From positions 1-45,586 of the forward strand of contig JAFTNJ010000018.1 of NCBI GenBank assembly GCA_017451915.1: a DNA stretch of 45,586 bases, in the 5' to 3' direction. Every line of letters starts with the position of its first letter. Positions within the stretch are counted from its first letter, which is position 1. The translations under genes were made by a program, and so were the position numbers. Origin of the DNA: Clostridia bacterium. Lineage in GTDB: Bacteria; Bacillota; Clostridia; Oscillospirales; CAG-272. The notes beneath the pieces are model-generated. The model searched no databases, was not told the DNA's origin, and saw nothing but the letters and a program-made list of their open reading frames with translations. Of the stretch, positions 31,228 through 39,944 are shown one piece after another.

Positions 31228-31304
31228 TATACAATCTAAACAAGAATTCAAATTAAATTTTGTAGGAGGTGTTCATGCCTCCCTTCCCCGTCGCCACGGA
31301 ACCG

Positions 31305-31341
31305 AAAAAGACGCCGTCCCAAAACGGAATTGGGACGGCGT
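31305..31341 (-). terminator. Terminator of binding-protein gene 1
   Basis: Perfect 12-base-pair stem ACGCCGTCCCAA/TTGGGACGGCGT (31311-31341), 7-base loop, then CTTTTT on the minus strand. Confidence 0.9.
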
Positions 31342-31352
31342 GGATGGGGGAA

Positions 31353-32828
31353 TTATTTGTTGTAAGCGTCAATAATCTGCTGGAAGGACGACTCCCAAGC
31401 ATTCTTGTATTGCGCGGAGGAGCTTGCCCACTGATTGGAGGTGGGGTTCAAGTAGCATTTCTTGAATACATCCTTGGGGCTGCTGGAATATACGCAGGTG
31501 AACAGATAGATAAAGTCAAAGGTAATACCGTCGCGGATCAGATCGTACATATCGGCCAATCTTTCATCGGGAGCCAGACGAAGCTTGAGGTAGGTCTCAA
31601 AGTAGAGGGGACCGATCTGACGGTAGGACTCGGAAGCCATACACTCCATGACTGCGGAGGTGCAATCCATATCCTTTACGTTGTAGGGAACGCACCAGGC
31701 ATCGTGCTCGTTGGAGAGGTGGGTGTAGTAACGCTCCTGCTCGGAGTTAAGCTTGGGCTGAGGAACCACGCCAAAGTTAATGGAATCCTCCTTGGTACCC
31801 ATGGCCAAGTATACGCCGCCGGAATAGAAGTAGGCGCGTCTCTCATAGAACATCTTACCCTGAGAGGTATCGTTCTGGTATACGTCGTTGTTGTTCATGA
31901 ACTTGGTCAAAACGTCCAGAGCCTTGTTAAGCTCGTCGCTGGCGATCAGAGAGGTAACCTCACCGTCCCGCACCTCGGAGAAGCGGTAGCCGCAGCCATA
32001 GAACCAAGCGTCGATCTTGGAGTTGCTGGCGGTACAAACGCCAAAGATATCCCCGGCACTGATCTTTTGGTCATTGTCAAAGTCCTCGTAGGTATCCTTA
32101 ATCATCTCGGAGAGCTTCTCCATGGTCCATTCATTCTTTGCCACCAGATCGTAGGGAGATTCCAGATTGCGGCTCTCCAGACGGTCGTTATCAAAGAACA
32201 CGGCAAGCATACTGAGAAGAACGCCGTGATCGTTGGCCTCCTCCAAGCTATAGATCTGATCGTTGATCAGCATCTCTCTCTGGTAAACCGAAGGCCACCA
32301 GGGTGCGGAGAGGTCGATGTATTCGGTTCCGTACAGGTTGGCGGCGTAGCCACGCACGGCCACTACGGGAGGAACCAGGTTGTAGGCAATGATGGCGTCG
32401 TGAGGCGTGCCGCCGTCACAAGCCGTCTGAATGGCGGTCAGGAAGGTCTCACGGCTTCCCCAAACGCCCGATACCAGATCCCACTCGAACTCAATGCCCA
32501 TACGGTCCTCTACGGTCATGTTGCGCTCGTAGATGGCGCGCTGGATGGGATCGTCATCCTCTGCGTTGGTACCCTGGAACTGGTATGCCTGCTGCTGACA
32601 GCCCAAAACGCGGAAGATACGGTTAAAGTCCAGATCCTCAGGGAGCTCATCATAATACAGTCCGTTTTCGTCGGTGTTCTCGGTCACCACCGTGGTAACG
32701 GCGGCGGGAGCTTCGGTGGTTCCCTGCTCTCCGGAATTCGGCGTCTGGCAAGCAGCCAGGGAGGCCAAAAGCATGGTAGCAACAAGGAACAGCAAGAGAC
32801 TCCGGATCACGATTGCTTGTTTTTTCAT
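31353..32828 (-). CDS. Lipoprotein solute-binding protein, paralog 1 of 6
   Basis: A 491-residue extracellular binding protein of the family-1 (carbohydrate ABC transporter) type. The lipobox is SLAAC near residue 27, followed by a short Thr/Glu-rich linker. The array-wide signature is TENTDENGLYYDELPEDLDF. Later come HDAIIAYNLVPPVVAVRGYA, APWWPSVY, an EF-hand-like loop DFDNDQKISAGD, DAWFYGCGYRF and DAWCVPYNVKD. It should capture a sugar or oligosaccharide at the cell surface. The start at 32828 has AAAGGAG. It has its own promoter and terminator. By eye it is most similar to paralog 2 (shared QQQAYQFQGT segment). No permease gene is nearby. Confidence 0.9.
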   Translation of the reverse strand: MKKQAIVIRSLLLFLVATMLLASLAACQTPNSGEQGTTEAPAAVTTVVTENTDENGLYYDELPEDLDFNRIFRVLGCQQQAYQFQGTNAEDDDPIQRAIYERNMTVEDRMGIEFEWDLVSGVWGSRETFLTAIQTACDGGTPHDAIIAYNLVPPVVAVRGYAANLYGTEYIDLSAPWWPSVYQREMLINDQIYSLEEANDHGVLLSMLAVFFDNDRLESRNLESPYDLVAKNEWTMEKLSEMIKDTYEDFDNDQKISAGDIFGVCTASNSKIDAWFYGCGYRFSEVRDGEVTSLIASDELNKALDVLTKFMNNNDVYQNDTSQGKMFYERRAYFYSGGVYLAMGTKEDSINFGVVPQPKLNSEQERYYTHLSNEHDAWCVPYNVKDMDCTSAVMECMASESYRQIGPLYFETYLKLRLAPDERLADMYDLIRDGITFDFIYLFTCVYSSSPKDVFKKCYLNPTSNQWASSSAQYKNAWESSFQQIIDAYNK

Positions 32829-32894
32829 ACTCTTTCTCCTTTGCGATGAAATTGGAAAAGGGGTACCGCGCAATGAATACGGGTATACAATCAC

Positions 32895-32923
32895 ATAATA
32901 CACTTTTTTGCGATGAAAATCAA
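32895..32923 (-). promoter_or_regulatory. Promoter of binding-protein gene 1
   Basis: Minus strand TTGATT (32918-32923), 17 bases, TATTAT (32895-32900). Confidence 0.75.
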
Positions 32924-33046
32924 TGTACTTTTTCACTCAAAAGGTGTATTTTTTTACTGTCTTGTGATTTTTTCTTTGTTGGAATCAACGAAAAAGCAAA
33001 AGAGGATGTCCTCGGCTTTGTTTGATTTTATGCACGGTGCATACCA

Positions 33047-33082
33047 AAAAGGACAGAGGAAATTGCGTTCCTCTGTCCTTTT
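33047..33082 (-). terminator. Terminator of binding-protein gene 2
   Basis: Perfect 15-base-pair stem AAAAGGACAGAGGAA/TTCCTCTGTCCTTTT with a 6-base loop; the T residues of the arm continue into TGG. Confidence 0.88.
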
Positions 33083-33094
33083 CGAAGGGAATGA

Positions 33095-34567
33095 TTACTT
33101 ATCGTAGGTATCCAGGATCTGCTGGAAGGCGGCAGTCCAGGTGTTTTTGTACTGCGCCAGAGTGCTGGCCCACTGATAGGTAGCGGGCTTGAGATAACAG
33201 TTTTTGAACTGATCCTTGGGACTTTGAGAGTACACGCAGGTGTACAAATAGATAAAATCGAAGGTGATGCCCTCACGGATCAGATCGTACATCCCCGCCA
33301 ACCGCTCGTCGGGGGCCAGGCGAAGCTTGAGATAGGTCTCAAAGTAAAGGGGACCGATCTGACGGTAGGATTCGGAAGCCATGCACTCCATAACGGCGGA
33401 GGTACAATCCATATCCTTGACGTTGTAGGGAACGCACCACGCGTCGTGCTCGTTGGAAAGATGGGTGTAGTAACGCTCCTGCTCGGAGTTGAGCTTGGGC
33501 TGAGGTACGATGCCAAAGTTCACCTCTCCCTCGGTGTAGCGCGCAAGATACACGCCGCCGGAATAGAAGTAAGCGCGCTTCTCGTAAAACATCTTTCCCT
33601 GGGAGGTATCATACGGGTATACGTCGTTATTGTTCAAAAAACCGATCAGCGTATCCAGGCAATCGTTGAGCTCGGGGCTCTCCACCAAGGAGACCACCTC
33701 GCCGTTTTGCACCTCGGAGAAGCGGTAGCCGCAGCCATAGAACCAAGCGTCGATCTTGGAGTTGCTGGCGGTACAAACGCCAAAGATGTCTCCGGCACTC
33801 ACCTTTTGGTCGTTGTCAAAGTCCTCATAGGTATCCTTGATCATCTCGGAGAGCTTTTCCATGGTCCATTCGTTCTTTGCTACCAGATCGTAGGGAGATT
33901 CCAGATTGCGGCTTTCCAGGCGGTCGTTGTCAAAGAATACGGCAAGCATACTCATAAGAACGCCGTGATCGTTGGTCTCCTCCAGGCTATAGATCTGATC
34001 GTTGATCAGCATTTCTCTCCGGTAGACCGAAGGCCACCAGGGTGCGGAGAGGTCGATGTATTCGGCGCCGTACAGATTGGCCGCATAGCCACGCACGGCA
34101 ACCACGGGAGGCACCAGATTGTAGGCAATCACGCCATCATGGGGCGTACCGCCGTCACAGGCCGTTTGCAGGGCGGTGAGGAAGGTCTCGCGGGTTCCCC
34201 AGGTTCCCTGAACCAGATCCCATTCAATTTCCACGCCCAGGCGCTCCTCTACGGTCATGTTCCGCTCGTAGATGGCGCGTTGAATGGCATCCTCATCCTC
34301 GGCATGGGTCCCTTGGAACTGGTACGCCTGCTGCTGACAGCCCAAAATGCGGAAGATACGGTTAAAATCCAGATCCTCGGGGAGATCGTCATAATACAGT
34401 CCGTTTTCGTCGGTGTTCTCGGTCACCACCGTGGTGGCAATGACCGGTGCCTCGGTGGTTCCCGACATTTCCTTGTCGGGGGTCTGACACGCGGTCAGAA
34501 TTGTCAAAAGCATGGCAGCAACGAGAAGCAGCACCGCGCTTTTGATTGCAATGGTTTGCTTTTTCAT
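33095..34567 (-). CDS. Lipoprotein solute-binding protein, paralog 2 of 6
   Basis: A 490-residue member of the array with lipobox LTAC, linker DKEMSGTTEAPVIA and TENTDENGLYYDDLPEDLDF. It shares with paralog 1 the QQQAYQFQGT segment, the FDNDRLESRNLESPYDLVAK region and DAWFYGCGYRF. Differences gather in the middle (VESPELNDCLDTLIGFLNNN) and around YLARYTEGEVNFG, which may be ligand-contact loops. A 79-base stretch (33709-33787) is identical to paralog 1 (31970-32048). The start has AAAGGAGGAG. It would be anchored to the outer face of the membrane. Confidence 0.9.
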   Translation of the reverse strand: MKKQTIAIKSAVLLLVAAMLLTILTACQTPDKEMSGTTEAPVIATTVVTENTDENGLYYDDLPEDLDFNRIFRILGCQQQAYQFQGTHAEDEDAIQRAIYERNMTVEERLGVEIEWDLVQGTWGTRETFLTALQTACDGGTPHDGVIAYNLVPPVVAVRGYAANLYGAEYIDLSAPWWPSVYRREMLINDQIYSLEETNDHGVLMSMLAVFFDNDRLESRNLESPYDLVAKNEWTMEKLSEMIKDTYEDFDNDQKVSAGDIFGVCTASNSKIDAWFYGCGYRFSEVQNGEVVSLVESPELNDCLDTLIGFLNNNDVYPYDTSQGKMFYEKRAYFYSGGVYLARYTEGEVNFGIVPQPKLNSEQERYYTHLSNEHDAWCVPYNVKDMDCTSAVMECMASESYRQIGPLYFETYLKLRLAPDERLAGMYDLIREGITFDFIYLYTCVYSQSPKDQFKNCYLKPATYQWASTLAQYKNTWTAAFQQILDTYDK

Positions 34568-34636
34568 AGGACTCCTCCTTTGATTCCATGGTGTTCAAGG
34601 TTCTTTTTTGCGCAGACCTCGAAAGCTTACAACTAC

Positions 34637-34642
34637 ATCATA
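34637..34642 (-). promoter_or_regulatory. Possible -10 box for binding-protein gene 2
   Basis: Minus strand TATGAT about 70 bases before the start; the -35 region (TGGTTT) is poor, so this promoter may be weak or need an activator. Confidence 0.4.
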
Positions 34643-34731
34643 CCCTTTTGAAAAAGGAAAAACCATAGGAATTTTCATTAATACTGCCTGTTTTTTTACA
34701 TTTTTTCAAGATCCCCACCGTTGCACACAAA

Positions 34732-34770
34732 AAGGGGCGGTCTCAAATTTGCAATTTGAGACCGCCCCTT
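34732..34770 (-). terminator. Terminator of binding-protein gene 3
   Basis: Perfect 18-base-pair stem (34732-34749 with 34753-34770), 3-base loop, ending in CCTTTTTG on the minus strand. Confidence 0.9.
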
Positions 34771-34775
34771 GGGAA

Positions 34776-36251
34776 TTATTTTTTTGCGTAGGTATCTACG
34801 ATCTGCTGGAAGGAAGAATCCCATGCGTTTTTAAATTGCGCATAGGTGCTTGCCCATTGCTTACTCTCGGGCTTGCGGTAGCAGGCCTTGACCTGATCCT
34901 TGGGGTTCAGGGTGTAAACGCAGGAGAACAGATAGATAAAATCAAAGGTTACGCTGTCACGCACCAGATCGTACATCTCGGCCAAGCGCTCGTCGGGAGC
35001 GTAGCGGAGCTTCACGTAGGTATCGTAGTAGGTGGGACCGATCTGACGGTAGGACTCGGAGGCCATACACTCGATCACGGCAGAGGTGCAATCCATATCC
35101 TTTACGTTGTAAGGAACGCACCAAGCGTCGTGAGTGTTGGAGAGGTGGGTGTAGTAGCGCTCCTGCTCGGCATTGCGCTTGGGCATGGGAACAACACCGT
35201 AGTTGATCTCCAGGTTATTTCCCTTGATCCAGTCGGTCATGAGAATGGCGGAGCAGTAGAAGTAGACGCGCTCCTCCAGGAACATCCAGTTCATGTTGGG
35301 GTCAAAATCGTACAGGTCAATGGTATCCTGGAATTTCACCATGGTGTCAATGAATTCGGTCACCAAGGAATCCTCCAGAAGAGAAACCACTTCCCCGTCA
35401 CGCACCTCGGAAAGCTTGTATCCCAGGCCGTACATCCAGGCGTCCATCTTTGCCTCGGTAGCCGTAGAGCAACCGAAGATGTCACCGCTGGACACCTTTT
35501 GGTCGTTGTCAAAGTCCTCGTAGGTGCCCTTGATCATCTCGGCCAGCTTATCCAGGGTCCATTCATTCGTTGCTACCAGATCGTAGGGAGACTCCAGGCC
35601 GCGGCTCTCCAGCATGGTGTTGTTAAAGAACATGGCCATCATGTTGCGGAGCATACCCAGGTCGTTGCTCTCTACCAAACAGTAAATCTGATCGTTGAGC
35701 AGCATCTCCTCCAGGTAAACGCTGGGCCACCAGGGCGCGGTCAGATCCAGGTGCTCGGTATCGTACAGGTTGGCTGCGTAGCCACGCACGGCAATAACGG
35801 GAGGAACCAGGTTGTAGGCAATAATACCGTCGTGGGGGGTACCGCCGTCGGACGCAGTCTGCATGGCATTGAGGAAGCCGTTTCTTGCTCCCCAGTTACC
35901 GGCGACCATTTCCCACTCAAATTCCACACCCAAACGATCCTCAACCGTAAGATTGCGGTTATACATCGCGCGATCCATGGGGTCGGTAGAGGATTCCTCT
36001 GCCCAGAACTGCTCCTTACTCTCGCTCCAGGCCAGGAGGCGGAAGGTGCGGTTAAAGTTCAGCTCCTCGGGAAGCTCATCCAGATAATAGCCGTTTTCGT
36101 CGGTGTTTTCGGTCACCTCGGTGGTGGGAGCCACGGTGGCCTCGGGGGTGGTTGCCACGCTCTGTCCTTCGGTCGTGCAGGCAGACAGGACGCCCGCCAT
36201 CATGCACAGAGAAAGAAGCAACAGCAAAAGTCTTGTGTAGAATTGCATCAT
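34776..36251 (-). CDS. Lipoprotein solute-binding protein, paralog 3 of 6
   Basis: A 491-residue member with lipobox LSAC and the signature TENTDENGYYLDELPEELNF. It belongs with paralog 5 in a second subgroup: IGPTYYDTYVKLRYAPDERL in place of IGPLYFETYLKLR, YGLGYKLSEVRDGE in place of YGCGYRF, and NNLEINYGVVPMPKRNAEQE. The EF-hand-like loop is DFDNDQKVSSGD. Two ATG codons (36251, 36248) follow CGGAGG; the first is used here, and the second has better spacing. Its promoter shares an upstream motif with paralog 4. Confidence 0.9.
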   Translation of the reverse strand: MMQFYTRLLLLLLSLCMMAGVLSACTTEGQSVATTPEATVAPTTEVTENTDENGYYLDELPEELNFNRTFRLLAWSESKEQFWAEESSTDPMDRAMYNRNLTVEDRLGVEFEWEMVAGNWGARNGFLNAMQTASDGGTPHDGIIAYNLVPPVIAVRGYAANLYDTEHLDLTAPWWPSVYLEEMLLNDQIYCLVESNDLGMLRNMMAMFFNNTMLESRGLESPYDLVATNEWTLDKLAEMIKGTYEDFDNDQKVSSGDIFGCSTATEAKMDAWMYGLGYKLSEVRDGEVVSLLEDSLVTEFIDTMVKFQDTIDLYDFDPNMNWMFLEERVYFYCSAILMTDWIKGNNLEINYGVVPMPKRNAEQERYYTHLSNTHDAWCVPYNVKDMDCTSAVIECMASESYRQIGPTYYDTYVKLRYAPDERLAEMYDLVRDSVTFDFIYLFSCVYTLNPKDQVKACYRKPESKQWASTYAQFKNAWDSSFQQIVDTYAKK

Positions 36252-36281
36252 CAAATCCTCCGTTTGTAAAATTCTACACTC

Positions 36282-36310
36282 ATTATAATACATCAATCGG
36301 AATTTGTAAA
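36282..36310 (-). promoter_or_regulatory. Promoter of binding-protein gene 3
   Basis: Minus strand TTTACA (36305-36310), 17 bases, TATAAT (36282-36287). The -35 region reads GCTATTTACA, as in gene 4. Confidence 0.85.
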
Positions 36311-36328
36311 TAGCCTGTCCCCTGTTAT

Positions 36329-36344
36329 ATTTAGCATTTTTTTG
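36329..36344 (-). promoter_or_regulatory. Shared upstream motif, copy 1
   Basis: Minus strand CAAAAAAATGCTAAAT, 18 bases upstream of the gene 3 -35 box; identical to the copy at 37991-38006. Candidate activator site. Confidence 0.5.
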
Positions 36345-36399
36345 GTTCTTTAGCGTTTTTGGAGTATTTCTTTTGGTTTTTGTTGATTTTTAAAGAAAT

Positions 36400-36425
36400 C
36401 CCGCCGTGGAACAGGCCACGGCGGG
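36400..36425 (-). terminator. Terminator of binding-protein gene 4
   Basis: Stem CCCGCCGTGG/CCACGGCGGG (10 pairs, 6-base loop), followed on the minus strand by ATTTCTTT. Confidence 0.82.
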
Positions 36426-36434
36426 AAATAGGTT

Positions 36435-37907
36435 TTATTTTGCGTAAGTATCTACGATCTGCTGGAAGGCGGCATCCCAGGCACTCTTGTACTGTGCGTG
36501 GATGCTTGCCCACTGGTAGGTCTGGGGCTGCTGATAGCAGAGCTTATACTGATCCTTGGGGTTCTTGGTGTAAACGCAGGAGAAGAGATACATGAAGTCG
36601 AAGGTAATGCTCTCACGAATGATGTCGTACATTCCGGCCAGTCTTTCGTCGGGAGCGTAGCGGAGCTTCAGATAGGTCTCAAAGTAGAGGGGACCGATCT
36701 GACGGTAGGACTCGGAGGCCATACATTCCATCACCGCGGAGGTGCAATCCAGATCCTTGACGTTGTAGGGAACGCACCAGGTATCGTGGGTGTTGGAAAG
36801 GTGGGTGTAGTAGCGCTCCTGCTCGGAGTTCAGCTTAGGCATGGGAACCACGCCAAAGTTGATCTCGCCGTAGCTCTGGGAGAACTCGCACATCATGGTG
36901 ATGCCGGCGTAGAAGTATGCGCGCTGTTCGTAGAACATCAGGCTCTGCTGAGGATCGTACATATAAACGTCCTTGGTATCCAGGAACTTCACCATCATGT
37001 CAACGAAATCGTTCAGACCGGGATCGGTCAGAAGAGATACGGCCTGACCGTCGCGCACCTCGGAGAAGCGGTAGCCGCAGCCGTAGAACCAAGCGTCCAT
37101 CTTGGAGCTGGTGGCGGTGCATACGCCGTAAATATCGCCGCCGCTCACCTTTTGGTCATTGTCCAGGTCCTCGTAGGTATCCTTGACCATTTCGGAAAGC
37201 TTATCCATGGTCCATTCATTCCGGGCAACCAGATCGTAGGGAGACTCCAGGTTGCGGTCCTCCAGACGGTCGTTGTTGAAGAAGATGGCCATCATGTTAC
37301 GCAGTACACCAAAGTCATTGTTCTCAACCAGGCAGTAGATCTGGTCGTTTACCAGCAGCTCGTTCAAATAAACGGAAGGCCACCAGGGAGCGGTCAGATC
37401 CAGGTACTCGGTGTCATAGAGGTTGGCCGCGTAGCCACGTACGGCAACTACGGGAGGAACCAGGTTGTAGGCAATCACGCCATCGTGAGGCGTACCGCCG
37501 TCACAGGCCGTTTGCAGCGCGGTCAGGAAGACCTCGCGCTCACCCCATTCACCGGGAACCATTTCCCACTCAAATTCGATGCCCAAGCGATCCTCAACCG
37601 TAACGTTACGCTCATAGATGGCGCGACGAATGGGGTTTTCGGATTCGGGCTCGTTGCTCCAGAACTGGGTCTTCAAGCCGTCGCATCCAAGGATCTTGAA
37701 GGTGCGGTTAAAGTCCAGACTGTCGGGGAGCTCGTCGTAATACAGACCGTTTTCATCGGTGTTCTCGGTCACCACGGTGGTGGCTTCGGTCTGGGCGTTG
37801 GTGGTCACCTGGGGTTGGCCGCCGGAGGTCTGGCAGGATGCCAGCACCAGCAACAGGGCAAACAGGCACAGGAGCACACGCGTCCGGTTGGTAACGGTTC
37901 TCATCAT
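36435..37907 (-). CDS. Lipoprotein solute-binding protein, paralog 4 of 6
   Basis: A 490-residue member with lipobox LASC and TENTDENGLYYDELPDSLDF. It is of the first subgroup at its C terminus (IGPLYFETYLKLRYAPDERL) and keeps DAWFYGCGYRFSEVRDGQ. It differs at GCDGLKTQFWSNEPESENPI and around QSLMFYEQRAYFYAGITMMC, FSQSYGEINFG. The EF-hand-like loop is DLDNDQKVSGGD, followed by IYG. The start at 37907 has AAGGAGG eight bases upstream. It is separately transcribed from a promoter resembling that of gene 3. Confidence 0.9.
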   Translation of the reverse strand: MMRTVTNRTRVLLCLFALLLVLASCQTSGGQPQVTTNAQTEATTVVTENTDENGLYYDELPDSLDFNRTFKILGCDGLKTQFWSNEPESENPIRRAIYERNVTVEDRLGIEFEWEMVPGEWGEREVFLTALQTACDGGTPHDGVIAYNLVPPVVAVRGYAANLYDTEYLDLTAPWWPSVYLNELLVNDQIYCLVENNDFGVLRNMMAIFFNNDRLEDRNLESPYDLVARNEWTMDKLSEMVKDTYEDLDNDQKVSGGDIYGVCTATSSKMDAWFYGCGYRFSEVRDGQAVSLLTDPGLNDFVDMMVKFLDTKDVYMYDPQQSLMFYEQRAYFYAGITMMCEFSQSYGEINFGVVPMPKLNSEQERYYTHLSNTHDTWCVPYNVKDLDCTSAVMECMASESYRQIGPLYFETYLKLRYAPDERLAGMYDIIRESITFDFMYLFSCVYTKNPKDQYKLCYQQPQTYQWASIHAQYKSAWDAAFQQIVDTYAK

Positions 37908-37942
37908 ATAAAAAGCCTCCTTGCAATAATTTAGGTAAGTTC

Positions 37943-37971
37943 ATTATAGCATAAGCCCTGGGGGTTGTAAA
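37943..37971 (-). promoter_or_regulatory. Promoter of binding-protein gene 4
   Basis: Minus strand TTTACA (37966-37971), 17 bases, TATAAT (37943-37948), again within GCTATTTACA. Confidence 0.85.
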
Positions 37972-37990
37972 TAGCAATTCTTTTCCTATA

Positions 37991-38006
37991 ATTTAGCATT
38001 TTTTTG
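37991..38006 (-). promoter_or_regulatory. Shared upstream motif, copy 2
   Basis: Minus strand CAAAAAAATGCTAAAT, 19 bases upstream of the gene 4 -35 box, identical to copy 1. Confidence 0.5.
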
Positions 38007-38065
38007 TTTTTTTGAAAAAATGTAAAAAAAGGGCAAAAGAAATTGGACAAATCGACAGAAAAGAC

Positions 38066-38097
38066 GAGCGCCCTGATGCAAGTGCATCGGGGCGCTC
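38066..38097 (-). terminator. Terminator of binding-protein gene 5
   Basis: GAGCGCCC and GATGCA pair with TGCATC and GGGCGCTC around one mismatch; a T-rich GTCTTTTC follows on the minus strand. Confidence 0.82.
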
Positions 38098-38116
38098 TCC
38101 AAAGAAAAGTGCGGAA

Positions 38117-39607
38117 TTATTTTGCGTAGGTATCTACGATCTGCTGGAAGGAAGCATCCCACGCGCTCTGGTTCTGTGCGTACACAGTTGCCCAGTTCAT
38201 GGAAGTGGGGCTCTTGTAGCAAGCCTTGATCTGATCCTTGGGGTTATTGGTATAAACGCAAGAGAACAGATAGATAAAGTCGAAGGTTACGCTGTCACGA
38301 ACCAGGTCGTACATATCGGCCAGTCTTTCGTCGGGAGCGTAGCGCAGCTTAACGTAGGTATCATAGTAGGTGGGGCCGATCTGACGGTAGGACTCGGAAG
38401 CCATACACTCGATTACGGCAGAGGTGCAATCCATATCCTTCACGTTGTAAGGAACGCACCAAGCATCGTGGGTGTTGGAGAGGTGGGTGTAGTAACGGCT
38501 CTGCTCGGAGTTGAGTTTAGGCATGGGAACAACACCGTAGTTGATCTCCAGGTTCTTGTTCTTGATCTCGTTGGTCAGAAGGATACCTGCACTGTAGAAG
38601 TACACGCGCTCCTCAACGAACATCTTGTGCTGGGTGGGGTCGAAAACGTAAACATCATCGGTATCCAGGAACTTCACCATGGTGTCGATGAAGGAATCCA
38701 CGGTAGTATCGGTGAGCAGGGATACTACTTCGCCGTCACGAACCTCGGAAAGCTTTACGCCCAGGCCGTAGAGCCAAGCATCCAGCTTTGCGTTGGTAGC
38801 GGTGGAGCAACCGAAGATATCTCCGGAGGAAACCTTTTGGTCGTTATCGGCATCCTCGTAGGTGTCCTTGATCATCTCGGACAGCTTGTCGATGGTCCAC
38901 TCGTTCTTAGCAACCAGATCGTAGGGAGATTCCATGTTTCTGGCCTCCAGGAGCTCGTTGTTGAAGAACATAGCCATCATATTTTTGAGCAGACCCAGGT
39001 CATTGCTCTCTACCAGGCAGTAGAGCTGATCGTTCACCAGCATCTCCTGCAGGTAAACGCTGGGCCACCAGGGGCCGGTCAGATCCAGGTACTCGGTGCC
39101 GTAGAGGTTAGCAGCGTAGCCGCGAACCGCAATTACCTGAGGAACCAGGTTGTAAGCGATCATACCGTCGTGGGGAGTACCGCCGTCGGAAGCGGTCTGC
39201 ATAGCGTTGATGTAGTCGTTTCTGGAACCCCAGTCGCCGTTGACCATTTCCCATTCGAACTCAATGCCAATACGCTCCTCAACCGTGAGGTTACGCTCGT
39301 ACATTGCGCGCTCAATGGGATCATCGGACTCGCCGCTCTCTGCCCAGAACTGCGCTCTGTACTGCTTGCAGCCCAGGATCTTGAAGGTGCGGTTGAAGTT
39401 GAGATCTGCGGGCAGATCGTCCAGGTAGAAGCCGTCGGCATCGGTGTTCTCGGTAGCAACGGTGGTTTGTGCAGCGTCGCCCTCGCCGCCGGCGGTGGTA
39501 GAGTTACCGCCATTGCCGGAGGTGGTGCAGGATGCAAACACCACGGTTACCATGGAGAGTGCCAGAGCCAGAACCAACAGCTTTACCCAAAAAGAATGTT
39601 GTTTCAT
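38117..39607 (-). CDS. Lipoprotein solute-binding protein, paralog 5 of 6
   Basis: A 496-residue member with lipobox FASC, a Gly/Asn/Ser/Thr-rich linker (TTSGNGGNSTTAGGEGDAAQ) and ATENTDADGFYLDDLPADLN. It groups with paralog 3 (IGPTYYDTYVKLRYAPDERL, YGLGVKLSEVRDGE, KNLEINYGVVPMPKLNSEQ). It has the EF-hand-like loop DADNDQKVSSGD. It lacks the second-position valine pair of other copies (LVPQVIAVRGYA). The start has AAAGGAGAAACAC. Its leader contains a hairpin at 39634-39656. It has its own promoter and terminator. Confidence 0.9.
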   Translation of the reverse strand: MKQHSFWVKLLVLALALSMVTVVFASCTTSGNGGNSTTAGGEGDAAQTTVATENTDADGFYLDDLPADLNFNRTFKILGCKQYRAQFWAESGESDDPIERAMYERNLTVEERIGIEFEWEMVNGDWGSRNDYINAMQTASDGGTPHDGMIAYNLVPQVIAVRGYAANLYGTEYLDLTGPWWPSVYLQEMLVNDQLYCLVESNDLGLLKNMMAMFFNNELLEARNMESPYDLVAKNEWTIDKLSEMIKDTYEDADNDQKVSSGDIFGCSTATNAKLDAWLYGLGVKLSEVRDGEVVSLLTDTTVDSFIDTMVKFLDTDDVYVFDPTQHKMFVEERVYFYSAGILLTNEIKNKNLEINYGVVPMPKLNSEQSRYYTHLSNTHDAWCVPYNVKDMDCTSAVIECMASESYRQIGPTYYDTYVKLRYAPDERLADMYDLVRDSVTFDFIYLFSCVYTNNPKDQIKACYKSPTSMNWATVYAQNQSAWDASFQQIVDTYAK

Positions 39608-39944
39608 GTGTTTCTCCTTTTTTGTTTTTATTAGGGAACGTAAGCCTTACGTTCCCCATTGTTTCATCCTATATTTTACCATGCTTCCTTTAAAAAGTCA
39701 AGGACAAACAATGTTTATTTACAAAAAACTATTATTTTATCAAAATTACCAAAAACCAAGAGATACGGCTTTGTTTTTAGACGTTTTTTTATGCTTTTTT
39801 GTGCATTTTGCCTTTTGCCTTTTTCAAACGTTTCAAAAAACAACATAAAAATCTTTGTTTTAAAAAAGGCAGAAACCACAGCTCTCCCAAGGGATAAAGA
39901 GGCCGCCGCGGAGCTGTCCGCGGCGGCCGGGATCCAAGGATCGG
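39608..39944 (-). promoter_or_regulatory. Spacer with gene 5 promoter, leader hairpin and gene 6 terminator
   Basis: No gene. It holds TTGACT (39696-39701), 17 bases, TAAAAT (39673-39678) as promoter of gene 5, and a leader hairpin GGGAACGTA/TACGTTCCC (39634-39656). About 170 bases of very AT-rich DNA follow, in which nothing else was seen. The gene 6 terminator lies at 39901-39928. Confidence 0.75.
39901..39928 (-). terminator. Terminator of binding-protein gene 6
   Basis: GC-only 12-base-pair stem GGCCGCCGCGGA/TCCGCGGCGGCC with a 4-base loop, then TCTTTAT on the minus strand. Confidence 0.82.

Noticed and set aside
30979-31251. Upstream ORF in the T-box leader (90 residues)
   Set aside because: It runs through Stem I and conserved T-box parts, begins before the expected transcript start and has no ribosome site.
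38012-39634. Long plus-strand frames opposite each binding-protein gene
   Set aside because: They recur because the paralogs share codon use; no start sites or family motifs.
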